A stretch of DNA of 38,583 nt. Origin: Clostridium tyrobutyricum DSM 2637 = ATCC 25755 = JCM 11008 (GTDB lineage: Bacteria > Bacillota > Clostridia > Clostridiales > Clostridiaceae). Location of the stretch: assembly GCF_000359585.1 (NCBI RefSeq), contig NZ_APMH01000038.1, forward strand, positions 1 through 38,583, written 5' to 3'. Position 1 is the first letter of the stretch. The number at the start of each line of letters is the position of its first letter. Of the stretch, positions 25,314-33,627 are shown in pieces. The translations under genes and the position numbers were made by a program. The notes under the pieces were generated by a model, which was not told the DNA's origin, did no database searches, and saw only the letters and a program-made list of their open reading frames with translations.

Positions 25314-26699
25314 CTACTTTCCTAAACAAAATTTTGAAAATATCTTATGAATTATATCTTCTTCAATGGTATCACCAGTTATTTCTCCAAGACTTGACCA
25401 AGCATTTCTAAGATCAATTGATGCAAGATCAATAGCTTGAGTATTATTTAAAGTATTTATAGCATCTATACAACTATCTTTAGACTTAATTAGAGCTTCT
25501 TTATGTCTTGTATTCGTCACCAAAAAATTATCTGATTTTATTTCCCCATTAAAAAATAATTTTTTTATACAATCCTTTATATCCTTAATGCCAATTCCTG
25601 ACTTTAAAGATGTCTTTATTACAAAATCTAAATTTAAATTCTCATCCTTAATATGATTTAAGTCTATTTTAGCATTTAAATCACTTTTATTTAACAAAAT
25701 AATATACTTTTTATTCTTTATATATTGTATAATTTCTTCATCAAGTTCATCTAACTCATTGCTTGAATCTAACATCAATATAACCAGATTAGCCTCATTA
25801 ATTTTTTGCTTTGATTTTTCTACTCCTATTTTTTCTACTACATCTTCCGTATTTCTTATTCCAGCAGTATCAATTATCTTTATTGGAATACCTTCTATAT
25901 TTATATATTCCTCAATAACATCCCTAGTAGTACCTGGAATATTTGTAACTATAGCCTTATTCTCATGTATAAGTGAATTCAAAAGAGATGATTTGCCTAC
26001 ATTGGGCTTTCCAACTATTACAATATTTAATCCCTCTCTAATTATCTTTCCTTCATCAGAATTCCTTAAAATACTCTCTATATCCAATATTATTTTTTTA
26101 ATCTGAGGAGTAATTTTATCTGATGTCATTTCTTCCAAATCCTCTTCAGGATAATCAACTGTAGCTTCAATACGTGCAATTATATCCAATAGTTCTTCTC
26201 TTAATGGATTTACTCTATTTGAAATACTGCCTTCAGCCTGACTAAGTGCCGATTTCATGGAAATTTCAGTTTTTGCACGTATTATATCTATAACAGCTTC
26301 AGCCTGACTTAAATCAATTCTATTATTTAAAAAAGCTCTTTTTGTAAATTCACCGGGTTCTGCAAGTCTTGCTCCACATTTAATTACTTCTTCAAGAATT
26401 TTATTTGTAGTAATAATTCCACCATGACAATTTATTTCAACAATATCTTCAGCCGTGTAACTTTTAGGACCTTTCATAAAACTTACTATAACTTCATCTA
26501 TCAATTCACCATTTTCTTTTCCAACTATAAAACCATATCTCATAGAGTATGACTTTATATCCATTAATTTTCTATCATTCTTTCCTCTAAATATATTATT
26601 AACTATTTTAAGAGAATTTTCACCGGAAATCCTTATAATAGATATGCCAGCTTCACCCGGAGAAGTTGCAACTGCTGCTATGGTATCAAATTCTTTCAT
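25314..26699 (-). CDS. mnmE: tRNA modification GTPase MnmE (TrmE)
   Basis: 461 residues from ATG 26699, which has GGAG eight nt upstream; a GTG at 26708 is less likely. The N-terminal formyl-THF-binding domain starts [17 protein letters not shown]. The GTPase domain has GKPNVGKS (residues 230-237), DTAG and NKSD, and the protein ends FCLGK with the conserved Cys458. It dimerises, uses potassium-activated GTP hydrolysis and acts with MnmG. First gene of its own operon, after the jag terminator. Confidence 0.97.
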   Translation of the reverse strand: MKEFDTIAAVATSPGEAGISIIRISGENSLKIVNNIFRGKNDRKLMDIKSYSMRYGFIVGKENGELIDEVIVSFMKGPKSYTAEDIVEINCHGGIITTNKILEEVIKCGARLAEPGEFTKRAFLNNRIDLSQAEAVIDIIRAKTEISMKSALSQAEGSISNRVNPLREELLDIIARIEATVDYPEEDLEEMTSDKITPQIKKIILDIESILRNSDEGKIIREGLNIVIVGKPNVGKSSLLNSLIHENKAIVTNIPGTTRDVIEEYINIEGIPIKIIDTAGIRNTEDVVEKIGVEKSKQKINEANLVILMLDSSNELDELDEEIIQYIKNKKYIILLNKSDLNAKIDLNHIKDENLNLDFVIKTSLKSGIGIKDIKDCIKKLFFNGEIKSDNFLVTNTRHKEALIKSKDSCIDAINTLNNTQAIDLASIDLRNAWSSLGEITGDTIEEDIIHKIFSKFCLGK

Positions 26700-26741
26700 T
26701 AGCTTCACTCCATTTCAAATTTAAAATTTAGAGCTTGTTAT

Positions 26742-26770
26742 ATTATAAATAAAAAGAAAGCCATTATCAG
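26742..26770 (-). promoter_or_regulatory. Candidate mnmE promoter inside the jag terminator
   Basis: Minus strand CTGATA (26770-26765), 17-bp spacer, TATAAT (26747-26742). The -35 half falls in the loop of the jag terminator and overlaps the jag stop codon. The -10 is a full consensus match; the -35 matches four of six. Confidence 0.45.
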
Positions 26771-26779
26771 GCTTTCTTT
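26753..26779 (-). terminator. Terminator of the rpmH-to-jag operon, overlapping the jag end
   Basis: AAAGAAAGCC (26753-26762) and GGCTTTCTTT (26770-26779), a perfect 10-bp stem with a 7-nt loop that contains the jag TGA stop. The minus strand continues TTTTTATTTATAA. The gene end and terminator are therefore the same bases. Confidence 0.9.
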
Positions 26780-27393
26780 AAAATAACTACAACTCTTCTA
26801 AAGGGTTCCTTACCTTCACTATAAGTACTTACTAAAGAATCATTTTGGAGTGTGGAATGAATTATTCTTCTCTCATATGGATTCATCGGTTCAAACTTCA
26901 CAGTTCTACCTGTTCTTTTTACTTTTTCACACACTCTTCTAGCAAGCTTTCTTAATGTTTCTTCCCTCTTACACCTATAATTTTCGGTATCTAATACAAC
27001 TCTTTTATATTCCATATCATGATTCTTATTTACTACTAAGCTCATAAGATATTGTAGTGAATCCAAAGTTTCACCTCTATATCCTATAAGTATACCCATA
27101 TCTTCCCCTGCTAAATCTACTTTTATTATATTATCTTGTTCTTTTATTGTAATATCAGCTTTCACCTTCATACAATACAAAATATTTTTTAAAAATACTC
27201 TTACATCATTTATGTAATCTCTTTTTAATTTTACTCTTATTTTGGCTGGTCTATTTCCAATTAAACTAAATAAACCTTTATTACCTGAATCTAAAACCTC
27301 AAATTCAACTCTATCTATATCTACTTTTAATTCTAATAGGGCATTTTTTAAAGCATCATCTACCGTTTTTCCGGTCATTTCTAAAACCTTCAT
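26767..27393 (-). CDS. jag: RNA-binding protein Jag/KhpB
   Basis: 208 residues with the three parts of the family in order: Jag-N domain (KVLEMTGKTVDDALKNAL), a KH domain with GYRGETL (residues 104-110) and an R3H domain with Arg175-x3-His179 (ERRIIH). It binds RNA and is tied to YidC/SpoIIIJ-linked membrane and sporulation functions. GGGGGTGG lies 10 nt before ATG. It follows yidC by 24 nt and ends in the operon terminator. Confidence 0.95.
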   Translation of the reverse strand: MKVLEMTGKTVDDALKNALLELKVDIDRVEFEVLDSGNKGLFSLIGNRPAKIRVKLKRDYINDVRVFLKNILYCMKVKADITIKEQDNIIKVDLAGEDMGILIGYRGETLDSLQYLMSLVVNKNHDMEYKRVVLDTENYRCKREETLRKLARRVCEKVKRTGRTVKFEPMNPYERRIIHSTLQNDSLVSTYSEGKEPFRRVVVILKKA

Positions 27394-27417
27394 ACCGTAA
27401 TAGCCACCCCCTAAGTT

Positions 27418-28074
27418 TTAGTTATCAACAACTCTCTTTTCTTCAATTCTTTTTATAACAAAGTTTTGAGCAACTTGAATCAAATTACTAACAACCCAAT
27501 AAAGTACTAGTGCAGATTTCAATCTCCAACTTATGAAAACCATAAAAATTCCCATACCTATATTCATCTTGCTACTCTGACCAGCTTGAGGATTATCTCC
27601 TGAAGGCATTATCAACCAACCAGAAAGAAATGTGGTTAAACCAGATAAAATTGAAAGAACTATGTCTGGCTTTGATAAATCCTTAACCCATAAAAAGCTA
27701 ATTCCATTCAACCCTGTAAGATGATTAAAAACATAATATAAGGCTACAAGTATAGGCCATTGAATTAAAAGTGGAAGACATCCACTAAATGGACTGGCTC
27801 CTTTTTCTTTATAAAGCTTCATCATTTCCTTCTGAGCTTTTTGCGGATCATTCTTATATTTATCTTGTATTTTCTTTACTTCTGGCTGAATTTTATTCAT
27901 TACAAGTGAAGATTTAATTTGCTTAATGCCTAAAGGAAGTATTATTACCCTAATTATTACAGTCATTAAAATTATGGCTATACCATAAGAAACATTTGGA
28001 TTAGGAAATACAGAAATTACTCCTCCGTGCAAATAATTAAAAAAATGCACAAAAGCATTATTTAAATATTTCAT
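27418..28074 (-). CDS. yidC: Membrane protein insertase YidC (SpoIIIJ/OxaA)
   Basis: 218 residues, a short form typical of clostridia. Five hydrophobic segments; the conserved positive residue in the first core helix is Arg42 (TVIIRVIILPLGIKQ), and the cytoplasmic hairpin KIQDKYKNDPQKAQKEMMKLY is standard. No lipoprotein signal is seen, unlike Bacillus SpoIIIJ. It inserts membrane proteins with or without Sec. GGAGG lies 5 nt before ATG. It lies between yidD and jag. Confidence 0.96.
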   Translation of the reverse strand: MKYLNNAFVHFFNYLHGGVISVFPNPNVSYGIAIILMTVIIRVIILPLGIKQIKSSLVMNKIQPEVKKIQDKYKNDPQKAQKEMMKLYKEKGASPFSGCLPLLIQWPILVALYYVFNHLTGLNGISFLWVKDLSKPDIVLSILSGLTTFLSGWLIMPSGDNPQAGQSSKMNIGMGIFMVFISWRLKSALVLYWVVSNLIQVAQNFVIKRIEEKRVVDN

Positions 28075-28091
28075 ATTAACCTCCTGATGAT

Positions 28092-28301
28092 TTATTTAAC
28101 TGGATCATACCCACCCTTGCAAAACGGATTACATCTTAATATTCTCTTTATAGACATAACTCCACCTTTTAAAACTCCATATTTCTCAATCGCCTGTAAG
28201 GCATATTCTGAACAAGTTGGATAGAATCTACAGCATGATCTCTTCAAGGGTGATATATATTCTCGATAAAATTTTATTAGATATATTAAAATTTTTTTCA
28301 T
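28092..28301 (-). CDS. yidD: Membrane protein insertion efficiency factor YidD
   Basis: 69 residues: [31 protein letters not shown] and [13 protein letters not shown] are unmistakable YidD (COG0759) signatures, with an amphipathic N-terminal helix. It assists YidC insertion. Its ATG overlaps the rnpA stop by 4 nt (ATGA), so it is translationally coupled; the site AGGG is weak. Confidence 0.96.
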   Translation of the reverse strand: MKKILIYLIKFYREYISPLKRSCCRFYPTCSEYALQAIEKYGVLKGGVMSIKRILRCNPFCKGGYDPVK

Positions 28302-28627
28302 TTATATAACCCTGATTTTTTTATCAAATTTTTAACACTATTGCTTATATTACTATAATCCTTATTATTTGAAGCATTTCTAGCTATAAATACTAAATCA
28401 TACCCAGTCTTAAAATTATCACAATTAAGTCTAAAACTTTCTTTAATTAACCTTTTAATTCTATTTCTTATAACACTTTTACCTACTTTTTTACTTACAG
28501 ATATACCTAGTCTATTAAAATTTTTTCTATTTCTATATACATAAAGAACTAACAAATTATTTGAAAAAGATTTACCTCTTCTGTAAACAGCTCTAAATTC
28601 TGCATTTTTTCTCAATCTATAAATCAT
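28298..28627 (-). CDS. rnpA: Ribonuclease P protein component
   Basis: 109 residues from ATG 28627, which has GAGGAG ten nt upstream; a longer frame to 28675 begins before that site and overlaps a hairpin, so I reject it. [45 protein letters not shown] (only key parts given) and DLVFIARN are typical of RnpA, which binds RNase P RNA and helps cleave tRNA 5' leaders. It follows rpmH and overlaps yidD by 4 nt. Confidence 0.96.
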   Translation of the reverse strand: MIYRLRKNAEFRAVYRRGKSFSNNLLVLYVYRNRKNFNRLGISVSKKVGKSVIRNRIKRLIKESFRLNCDNFKTGYDLVFIARNASNNKDYSNISNSVKNLIKKSGLYK

Positions 28628-28664
28628 TACAATATTACTCCTCTTTTTTCCCTTCATTGCAGAA

Positions 28665-28686
28665 AAAGGCCACAAAAGCGGCCTTT
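28665..28686 (-). terminator. Hairpin between rpmH and rnpA (attenuator or partial terminator)
   Basis: AAAGGCC (28665-28671) and GGCCTTT (28680-28686), 7-bp stem, 8-nt loop, then TTTTT-like sequence on the minus strand (GGCCTTTTTCTGC). Its first arm overlaps the rpmH stop codon. It could lower rnpA expression relative to rpmH. Confidence 0.65.
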
Positions 28687-28819
28687 ATGCTGATAATCTT
28701 TTTCTACCTTTTCTTCTTCTTCTCTTAATAACGTTTCTACCAGACAAAGTTCTCATTCTTTTTCTAAAACCATGTTCTCTTTTTCTTTGTTTCTTTTTTG
28801 GTTGATATGTCATCCACAT
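28685..28819 (-). CDS. rpmH: 50S ribosomal protein L34
   Basis: 44 residues, [17 protein letters not shown] then [12 protein letters not shown] and a basic C-terminus ending KRLSA: a complete L34, too short for many gene finders. ATG 28819 matches the usual clostridial MWMTYQP start; an internal ATG at 28813 is also possible. No adequate ribosome site lies next to it. AAGGGAGG is 87 nt away at 28907-28914, with a stem-loop between. First gene of rpmH-rnpA-yidD-yidC-jag, diverging from dnaA. Confidence 0.96.
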   Translation of the reverse strand: MWMTYQPKKKQRKREHGFRKRMRTLSGRNVIKRRRRKGRKRLSA

Positions 28820-28914
28820 AATAATCTAACTACTACTCTAATAATATATATATAATAAATGTAGTTTATTTATACATTATTATATTTTTTATTATATAGT
28901 AGTTTGCCTCCCTT
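28820..28914 (-). promoter_or_regulatory. Structured leader of rpmH: SD, large stem-loop, start
   Basis: AAGGGAGG (28914-28907), CA, AACTACTA (28904-28897), a 61-nt segment with further internal pairing (AATGTA/TACATT), TAGTAGTT (28835-28828), AGATTATT, ATG. Looping out gives 10 nt between SD and start. No start codon follows the SD at normal distance. Only a weak GAG is near ATG. Confidence 0.55.
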
Positions 28915-29054
28915 CTATACTTTAAATTTCTAGTTTTTATTTATAATCAATAAATACCTACAGTTTTTAGATTTATCGAACTCTAAAAATTAAGACATTA
29001 AATATTGTACTACTAGTCAATATATCTTTATCAATTTTAAAGTTTTACTATTAA

Positions 29055-29083
29055 ATTATATATTCACTGTACTACAATGTCAA
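29055..29083 (-). promoter_or_regulatory. Consensus promoter of the rpmH operon
   Basis: Minus strand TTGACA (29083-29078), exactly 17 bp, TATAAT (29060-29055): a perfect sigma-A match. Predicted start near 29048, giving a ~230-nt leader to rpmH. Confidence 0.85.
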
Positions 29084-29167
29084 CACTAATTAATAATTTA
29101 CAATATGCCTAAAATTTATAATTAACTAAACTAAATATTTTATATACATGCAATATAAATACATTTT

Positions 29168-29277
29168 TGTGGATAACTTCTTGAATCGGCGTTTTTATTT
29201 TGATATTATTAATAGAGTATGTGTATAATTTATAAAAATATTGACTTATCCACAGTTGTTGATAAAGTTGTGGATAA
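29168..29277. other. oriC DnaA-box cluster upstream of dnaA
   Basis: Boxes matching TTATNCACA or one-base variants: 29168-29176 (minus, TTATCCACA), 29220-29228 (minus, TTATACACA), 29246-29254 (plus, TTATCCACA), 29257-29265 (minus, TTATCAACA) and 29269-29277 (minus, TTATCCACA). The last three are packed within 32 bp. With the cluster after dnaA this forms a bipartite origin. Confidence 0.92.
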
Positions 29278-29309
29278 AATGTGTAATCCTGATATTATTT
29301 TATTATATC

Positions 29310-29339
29310 TTTACATATTACCTCGTATTCTACTATAAT
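29310..29339 (+). promoter_or_regulatory. Candidate dnaA promoter
   Basis: TTTACA (29310-29315), 18-bp spacer, TATAAT (29334-29339). It lies just right of the DnaA-box cluster, consistent with DnaA autoregulation, and leaves a ~170-nt leader. Confidence 0.65.
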
Positions 29340-29368
29340 AGACAAGTTAATAAAATTAATTATTACTT

Positions 29369-29466
29369 GTTTATAATTTTATTTTATTAAATTAAATAAA
29401 CAAAATTATAAACATGTGAATATTTTTATAAACATATGGAAAGTAATTATAATACTTTGTTTATAA
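29369..29466. repeat. Four GTTTATAA motifs in the dnaA leader
   Basis: GTTTATAA at 29369-29376 and 29459-29466; its complement TTATAAAC at 29406-29413 and 29426-29433. The first pair extends to a perfect 12-bp inverted repeat, GTTTATAATTTT (29369-29380) with AAAATTATAAAC (29402-29413). Confidence 0.6.
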
Positions 29467-29514
29467 CTTTGTTTGTATATTGTGAGTTTATTATCTAAGA
29501 CTGGAGGATATAAA

Positions 29515-30855
29515 ATGAATGCCTATCTAAAAGAATTATGGGATAAAACTTTAAATATTATAAAAGGTGAACTTACAGAAGTAAGTTTTAACACATGGCT
29601 TAAAAGTATTACACCCATATCGATAGAAGATAATGTACTAAAATTAAGTGTACCAAATGAACTAACTCGAGGCGTTCTTGATAACAAATATAAGGAATAC
29701 ATTATTAAAGCTTTAAAAATTCTTACTTCTAAAAATTACACAATTGAATTTTCAATATATCAAGAAGAAGCATTTACCTTAGATGAAAAAGATACTCAAC
29801 ATAGACAAGAAAAAATAAATAACGAATCATCAACTCTATTAAATCCAAAGTATACATTTGATTCGTTTGTTGTTGGAAATAGCAATAGATTTGCTCATGC
29901 AGCTTCATTAGCTGTAGCAGAATCTCCAGCTAAAGCCTATAATCCATTATTTATATATGGTGGTGTAGGTCTTGGTAAAACTCATTTAATGCATGCTATA
30001 GGTCATTACATATTAAAAAATAATCCATCATTAAAAGTTGTATATGTCTCATCAGAAAAATTTACAAATGAACTTGTAAATTCTATAAAAGATGATAAAA
30101 ATGTAGAATTCAGGGATAAATACAGAAATATAGATATATTACTTATAGATGATATACAATTTATAGCCGGAAAAGAACGAACTCAAGAGGAATTTTTTCA
30201 TACTTTTAATTCATTATATGAAGCAAATAAACAAATTATTCTATCTAGTGATAGACCGCCAAAAGAGATCTCTACATTAGAAGATAGATTGGTTTCTAGA
30301 TTTGAGTGGGGCCTTATAGCAGATATTCAACCTCCAGATTTTGAAACTAGGATTGCCATACTTAAGAAGAAAGCTGATGTAGAAAAACTCAATATTCCAA
30401 ATGAAGTCATGGTATATATAGCTACAAAAATAAAATCCAATATAAGAGAATTGGAAGGAGCATTAATAAGAATTGTAGCTTTCTCATCACTTACGAATAA
30501 AGAAATAAGTGTTGATCTAGCAGTTGAAGCATTAAAAGACATAATTTCCAGCAAACAGTCTAAACAAGTAACAATAGGATTAATTCAAGAAGTAGTAGCT
30601 AATTATTACAACCTGCAGATATCCGATTTCAAATCTGCAAGAAGAACAAGAAATGTAGCTTTTCCAAGACAAATAGCAATGTATCTTAGTAGAAAGCTAA
30701 CAGATATGTCACTTCCTAAAATAGGGGAAGAATTTGGAGGTCGTGATCATACAACTGTAATTCACGCATATGAAAAAATATCTGGAAATTTAAAGGTAGA
30801 TGAAAGCCTTCAAAATGCAGTAAGTGAGTTAACTAAAAGAATAAATCAAAAATAA
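29515..30855 (+). CDS. dnaA: Chromosomal replication initiator DnaA
   Basis: 446 residues from ATG 29515, which has CTGGAGG seven nt upstream; an in-frame codon at 29473 has no such site. Domain I ([23 protein letters not shown], first ~80 residues), linker II, AAA+ domain III with Walker A GGVGLGKT (149-156) and Walker B LLIDD (Asp212, Asp213), and DNA-binding domain IV with [15 protein letters not shown] (from 408). It binds the boxes on both sides of its own gene and opens the unwinding region before dnaN. Confidence 0.98.
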   Translation: MNAYLKELWDKTLNIIKGELTEVSFNTWLKSITPISIEDNVLKLSVPNELTRGVLDNKYKEYIIKALKILTSKNYTIEFSIYQEEAFTLDEKDTQHRQEKINNESSTLLNPKYTFDSFVVGNSNRFAHAASLAVAESPAKAYNPLFIYGGVGLGKTHLMHAIGHYILKNNPSLKVVYVSSEKFTNELVNSIKDDKNVEFRDKYRNIDILLIDDIQFIAGKERTQEEFFHTFNSLYEANKQIILSSDRPPKEISTLEDRLVSRFEWGLIADIQPPDFETRIAILKKKADVEKLNIPNEVMVYIATKIKSNIRELEGALIRIVAFSSLTNKEISVDLAVEALKDIISSKQSKQVTIGLIQEVVANYYNLQISDFKSARRTRNVAFPRQIAMYLSRKLTDMSLPKIGEEFGGRDHTTVIHAYEKISGNLKVDESLQNAVSELTKRINQK

Positions 30856-31056
30856 TTATAAACAATTGTTGATATTTTTATTATAAAAACATGTTGATAA
30901 AAATAAATACTAAATTTATATTCTAATTATGTGGATAAAGTCAAATTTTTATTAGTTACTTATCCACAATTATTTTTCTTATTTTCTGTTACAATATCGA
31001 CGTTCGCTAATATTATCTACATATCCACAGCCCCTACTACTATTACTATAAGATAA
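30856..31056. other. oriC right half: DnaA boxes, GC cluster, DnaA-trio and unwinding region
   Basis: Boxes at 30892-30900 (minus, TTATCAACA), 30930-30938 (minus, TTATCCACA), 30960-30968 (plus, TTATCCACA) and 31021-31029 (plus, ATATCCACA, one mismatch). The last is followed by GCCCC (31030-31034) and repeating C/T-TA units (31034-31048), whose complement reads GAT-GAT-GAT-AAT-GAT 3' to 5', a DnaA-trio. AT-rich sequence with the palindrome AGATAATTATCT follows. This is the same order as the Bacillus subtilis unwinding site. Confidence 0.92.
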
Positions 31057-31113
31057 TTATCTAATTATCTATCTTATTACAAAAAATATTTATACCCAAA
31101 GGAGGATACTTTA

Positions 31114-32217
31114 ATGAAGTTTATATGTGAAAAATCAAATCTACAAGAAGCTGTTTTTACAGTACAAAAAGCAATAACAGGTAAATCTTCCATGCCTATA
31201 CTTAATGGCATACTAATAGAAACAAATGGCAGTGAATTAATATTAACAGGTTCAGATATAGATCTAAGTATAACTACAAAAATTGAAGCAACTATTTTAG
31301 AAGAAGGTTCTGTAATAATAAATGCAAAATTATTTGGAGAAATAATAAGAAGATTACCTAATGATGATATAAACATCGAAACTATAGATGACAATACAAC
31401 TCAAATATTATGTAAAAAATCAAAATTTAATATAATAAATATGAATACAAATGATTTTCCTGAACTCCCTAATATTAATGAAAATATGTTATTTTCAATA
31501 CCTGAAAATATACTTAAAAATATGATAAGGGAAACAATATTTGCAACAGCACAAGATGAAACCAGACCTATACTTACTGGAATTTTATTTGAAATAAAAA
31601 ATAAAACTATAAATTTAATTGCACTTGATGGATATAGATTAGCTCTTAGATTTGAAACATTAGATAATGATAATGAAATAAATGCAGTAATTCCAGGTAA
31701 AACACTAAATGAAGTATCAAAAATTTTAGAAGATAGAGAAGATAATGTTGATATTACATTTACTCCTAACCATATACTTTTTAACTTAGGAAAAACTAAA
31801 ATAGTGTCAAGACTTTTAGAAGGAGAATTTATAAAATATAAATCAATAATTCCTGAAGAATTTAATTTGAAAGTTACAGCTAAAAGAGAAGAACTCTTAA
31901 ATTGTATTGAGAGGGCATCTCTTATGGCTAAGGACAGTAATACAAATTTAATAAAATTGAATATTGAAGAAAATAATATGATTATAACTTCAAATTCTCA
32001 ATTAGGAATGGTAAAAGAAGAAGTTAATATAATTTTGCAAGGAAGCACTCTGCAAATTGCATTTAACTCGAAATATTTAATAGATGTACTTAAAATAATG
32101 GATGAAGAAGAAATAATATTAAATTTTTCAAGTAGTGTAAGTCCATGCGTTATAAAAAATAAAGATAAGAATAATTGTACTTATCTTGTTCTTCCAGTTA
32201 GGCTTTTAAATAATTAA
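31114..32217 (+). CDS. dnaN: DNA polymerase III beta sliding clamp
   Basis: 367 residues, full length for the three-domain clamp. MKFICEKSNLQEAVFTVQKAI, PILNGILIE, LIALDGYRLALR and the end CTYLVLPVRLL are characteristic. Two copies form a ring that tethers polymerase to DNA. AAAGGAGG lies 8 nt before ATG. It follows the unwinding region and leads the dnaN-rlbA-recF-remB-gyrB-gyrA series. Confidence 0.98.
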   Translation: MKFICEKSNLQEAVFTVQKAITGKSSMPILNGILIETNGSELILTGSDIDLSITTKIEATILEEGSVIINAKLFGEIIRRLPNDDINIETIDDNTTQILCKKSKFNIINMNTNDFPELPNINENMLFSIPENILKNMIRETIFATAQDETRPILTGILFEIKNKTINLIALDGYRLALRFETLDNDNEINAVIPGKTLNEVSKILEDREDNVDITFTPNHILFNLGKTKIVSRLLEGEFIKYKSIIPEEFNLKVTAKREELLNCIERASLMAKDSNTNLIKLNIEENNMIITSNSQLGMVKEEVNIILQGSTLQIAFNSKYLIDVLKIMDEEEIILNFSSSVSPCVIKNKDKNNCTYLVLPVRLLNN

Positions 32218-32244
32218 AAAAATAAAAAATGGAGATAATAGAAA

Positions 32245-32451
32245 ATGAAAGAAATAAAAATAAATACAGATATAATAAAATTAGATTCTTTTTTAAAATG
32301 GTGTGGTGCAGTTTCACTTGGTTCAGAAGCTAAAATGCTTATACAAAATGGATCAGTAAAATTAAATAATGATATAGAAACAAGAAGAAGTAAAAAATTA
32401 TCAAGAGGGGATATAGTTGAATTAAATGGAATACAATATAAGCTCATATAA
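32245..32451 (+). CDS. S4-domain protein YaaA/RlbA
   Basis: 68 residues: LDSFLKWCGAVSLGSEAKMLIQNGSVKLNNDIETRR and RGDIV, a stand-alone S4 RNA-binding fold. The gene between dnaN and recF in Firmicutes (yaaA, also rlbA) is thought to act on the ribosome, possibly in assembly. GGAG lies about 10 nt before ATG; 27 nt after dnaN. Confidence 0.93.
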   Translation: MKEIKINTDIIKLDSFLKWCGAVSLGSEAKMLIQNGSVKLNNDIETRRSKKLSRGDIVELNGIQYKLI

Positions 32452-32468
32452 ACTGTAAATATCATTAA

Positions 32469-32496
32469 TTGTGCAATCTCCATATTGTGATATAAT
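32469..32496 (+). promoter_or_regulatory. Candidate internal promoter before recF
   Basis: TTGTGC (32469-32474), 16-bp spacer, TATAAT (32491-32496), 18 nt before the recF ATG. A consensus -10 with a moderate -35; may supply recF and downstream genes independently of dnaN. Confidence 0.45.
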
Positions 32497-32514
32497 TAAA
32501 ATTAGGTGTTTTGT

Positions 32515-33606
32515 ATGTATATAAAGTATTTACAACTTGTTAATTTTAGAAATTACAAACAATTGTCTATTGAATTAAACAAAAATATAAATGTGTTTAT
32601 AGGAAATAATGCACAAGGTAAAACCAATATATTGGAAAGTATATATTATTGCAGTATAGGTAAATCCTTTAGAACCAATAAGGACAAAGAACTAATAAAA
32701 TGGGATGGAAAAGAATCATATATAAAAGCTTATATATCAAGAAAAGGCTTGGATAAAACAATAGAAATAAAAGTATTTAAAGAAGGAAAAAAAGGCATAA
32801 ATATAAATTCTATAAAAGTAAATAAATTATCTGAGTTAATGGGAATTTTTAATGTAGTTATGTTTTCACCTGAGGATTTAAAGATAATAAAAGAATCTCC
32901 AATCTTTAGAAGAAAATTTTTGGATATGGAATTATGTAAATTAAATAAAAAATATTATTTTAATTTGGTCCAATACAATAAAGTTTTATCTCAAAGAAAC
33001 ATAATACTTAAAAGATGGAATAAAAAAAATATTAATATGCTCGGTGTATATGATCATCAATTATCAAAGTATGGATCAATAATTATAGATCTTAGAAATA
33101 AATATATAAAAGAGCTTAATGTAAAAGGAAAGATTATACATAAAAATATAACTTCAGGAATTGAAAAAATAGAATTTAAATATATAACCTCTATTAAAAA
33201 TTTGGATGAAATTGAAGAAGGAATACTAGATAATTTAAAAAAGAGTAGAAATAATGATATAGAAAGGGGTAATACATCTACAGGTCCTCATAGAGATGAT
33301 TTTAATGTATATATAAATGGTGTTGACGTCAGAAATTTTGGTTCTCAGGGACAACAGAGAACCTCAGTTTTAACTATGAAGTTTGCTTCTGTTGAAATAA
33401 TAAAGGACCAAATAGGAGAATATCCTGTCTTACTTCTCGATGATGTCTTATCTGAGTTGGATAAAAATAGACAGGAGTACATATTAAATTCTATAAATAA
33501 AATTCAAACTCTTATATCTTGTACAGGGATTAACAACATAAAAAAATATATTGAAAATAAAGCTCAATTATTTGAAGTGAATAATGGAAGTATAATTAAA
33601 GTCTAA
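32515..33606 (+). CDS. recF: DNA replication and repair protein RecF
   Basis: 363 residues from ATG 32515 (AGGTG 7 nt upstream); a GTG at 32506 is part of that site. Walker A GNNAQGKT (residues 30-37), the ABC-type signature region GSQGQQRTSVLTMKFA and Walker B PVLLLDDVLSELD are all intact. With RecO/RecR it loads RecA at single-strand gaps. Confidence 0.97.
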   Translation: MYIKYLQLVNFRNYKQLSIELNKNINVFIGNNAQGKTNILESIYYCSIGKSFRTNKDKELIKWDGKESYIKAYISRKGLDKTIEIKVFKEGKKGININSIKVNKLSELMGIFNVVMFSPEDLKIIKESPIFRRKFLDMELCKLNKKYYFNLVQYNKVLSQRNIILKRWNKKNINMLGVYDHQLSKYGSIIIDLRNKYIKELNVKGKIIHKNITSGIEKIEFKYITSIKNLDEIEEGILDNLKKSRNNDIERGNTSTGPHRDDFNVYINGVDVRNFGSQGQQRTSVLTMKFASVEIIKDQIGEYPVLLLDDVLSELDKNRQEYILNSINKIQTLISCTGINNIKKYIENKAQLFEVNNGSIIKV

Positions 33607-33627
33607 TAGTTTGAAAGGAGATTTTTT

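Larger units (their letters stand above)
28820..29514. other. rpmH-dnaA intergenic region: left half of oriC and divergent promoters
   Basis: 695 nt without genes, over 80% A+T by eye. From left to right it holds the rpmH structured leader (28820-28914), the rpmH promoter (29055-29083), a DnaA-box cluster (29168-29277), the dnaA promoter (29310-29339) and a dnaA leader with repeated GTTTATAA motifs (29369-29466). Between 28915 and 29054 I see nothing further. Confidence 0.8.

Noticed and set aside
27418-28074. YidC as truncated because it is only 218 residues
   Set aside because: Start, conserved Arg42, cytoplasmic hairpin and all core helices are present; short YidC is normal for clostridia.
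28628-28675. Extended N-terminus of rnpA
   Set aside because: The TTG start has no ribosome site and falls in the rpmH-rnpA hairpin; GAGGAG is correctly placed for ATG 28627.
28850-28907. A leader peptide explaining the distal ribosome site of rpmH
   Set aside because: No ATG, GTG or TTG lies within 15 nt after AAGGGAGG on the minus strand; the same is true at the parB and DUF3343 leaders.
29473-29514. Extended N-terminus of dnaA
   Set aside because: Family start is at the LWDKT region and CTGGAGG is placed for ATG 29515.
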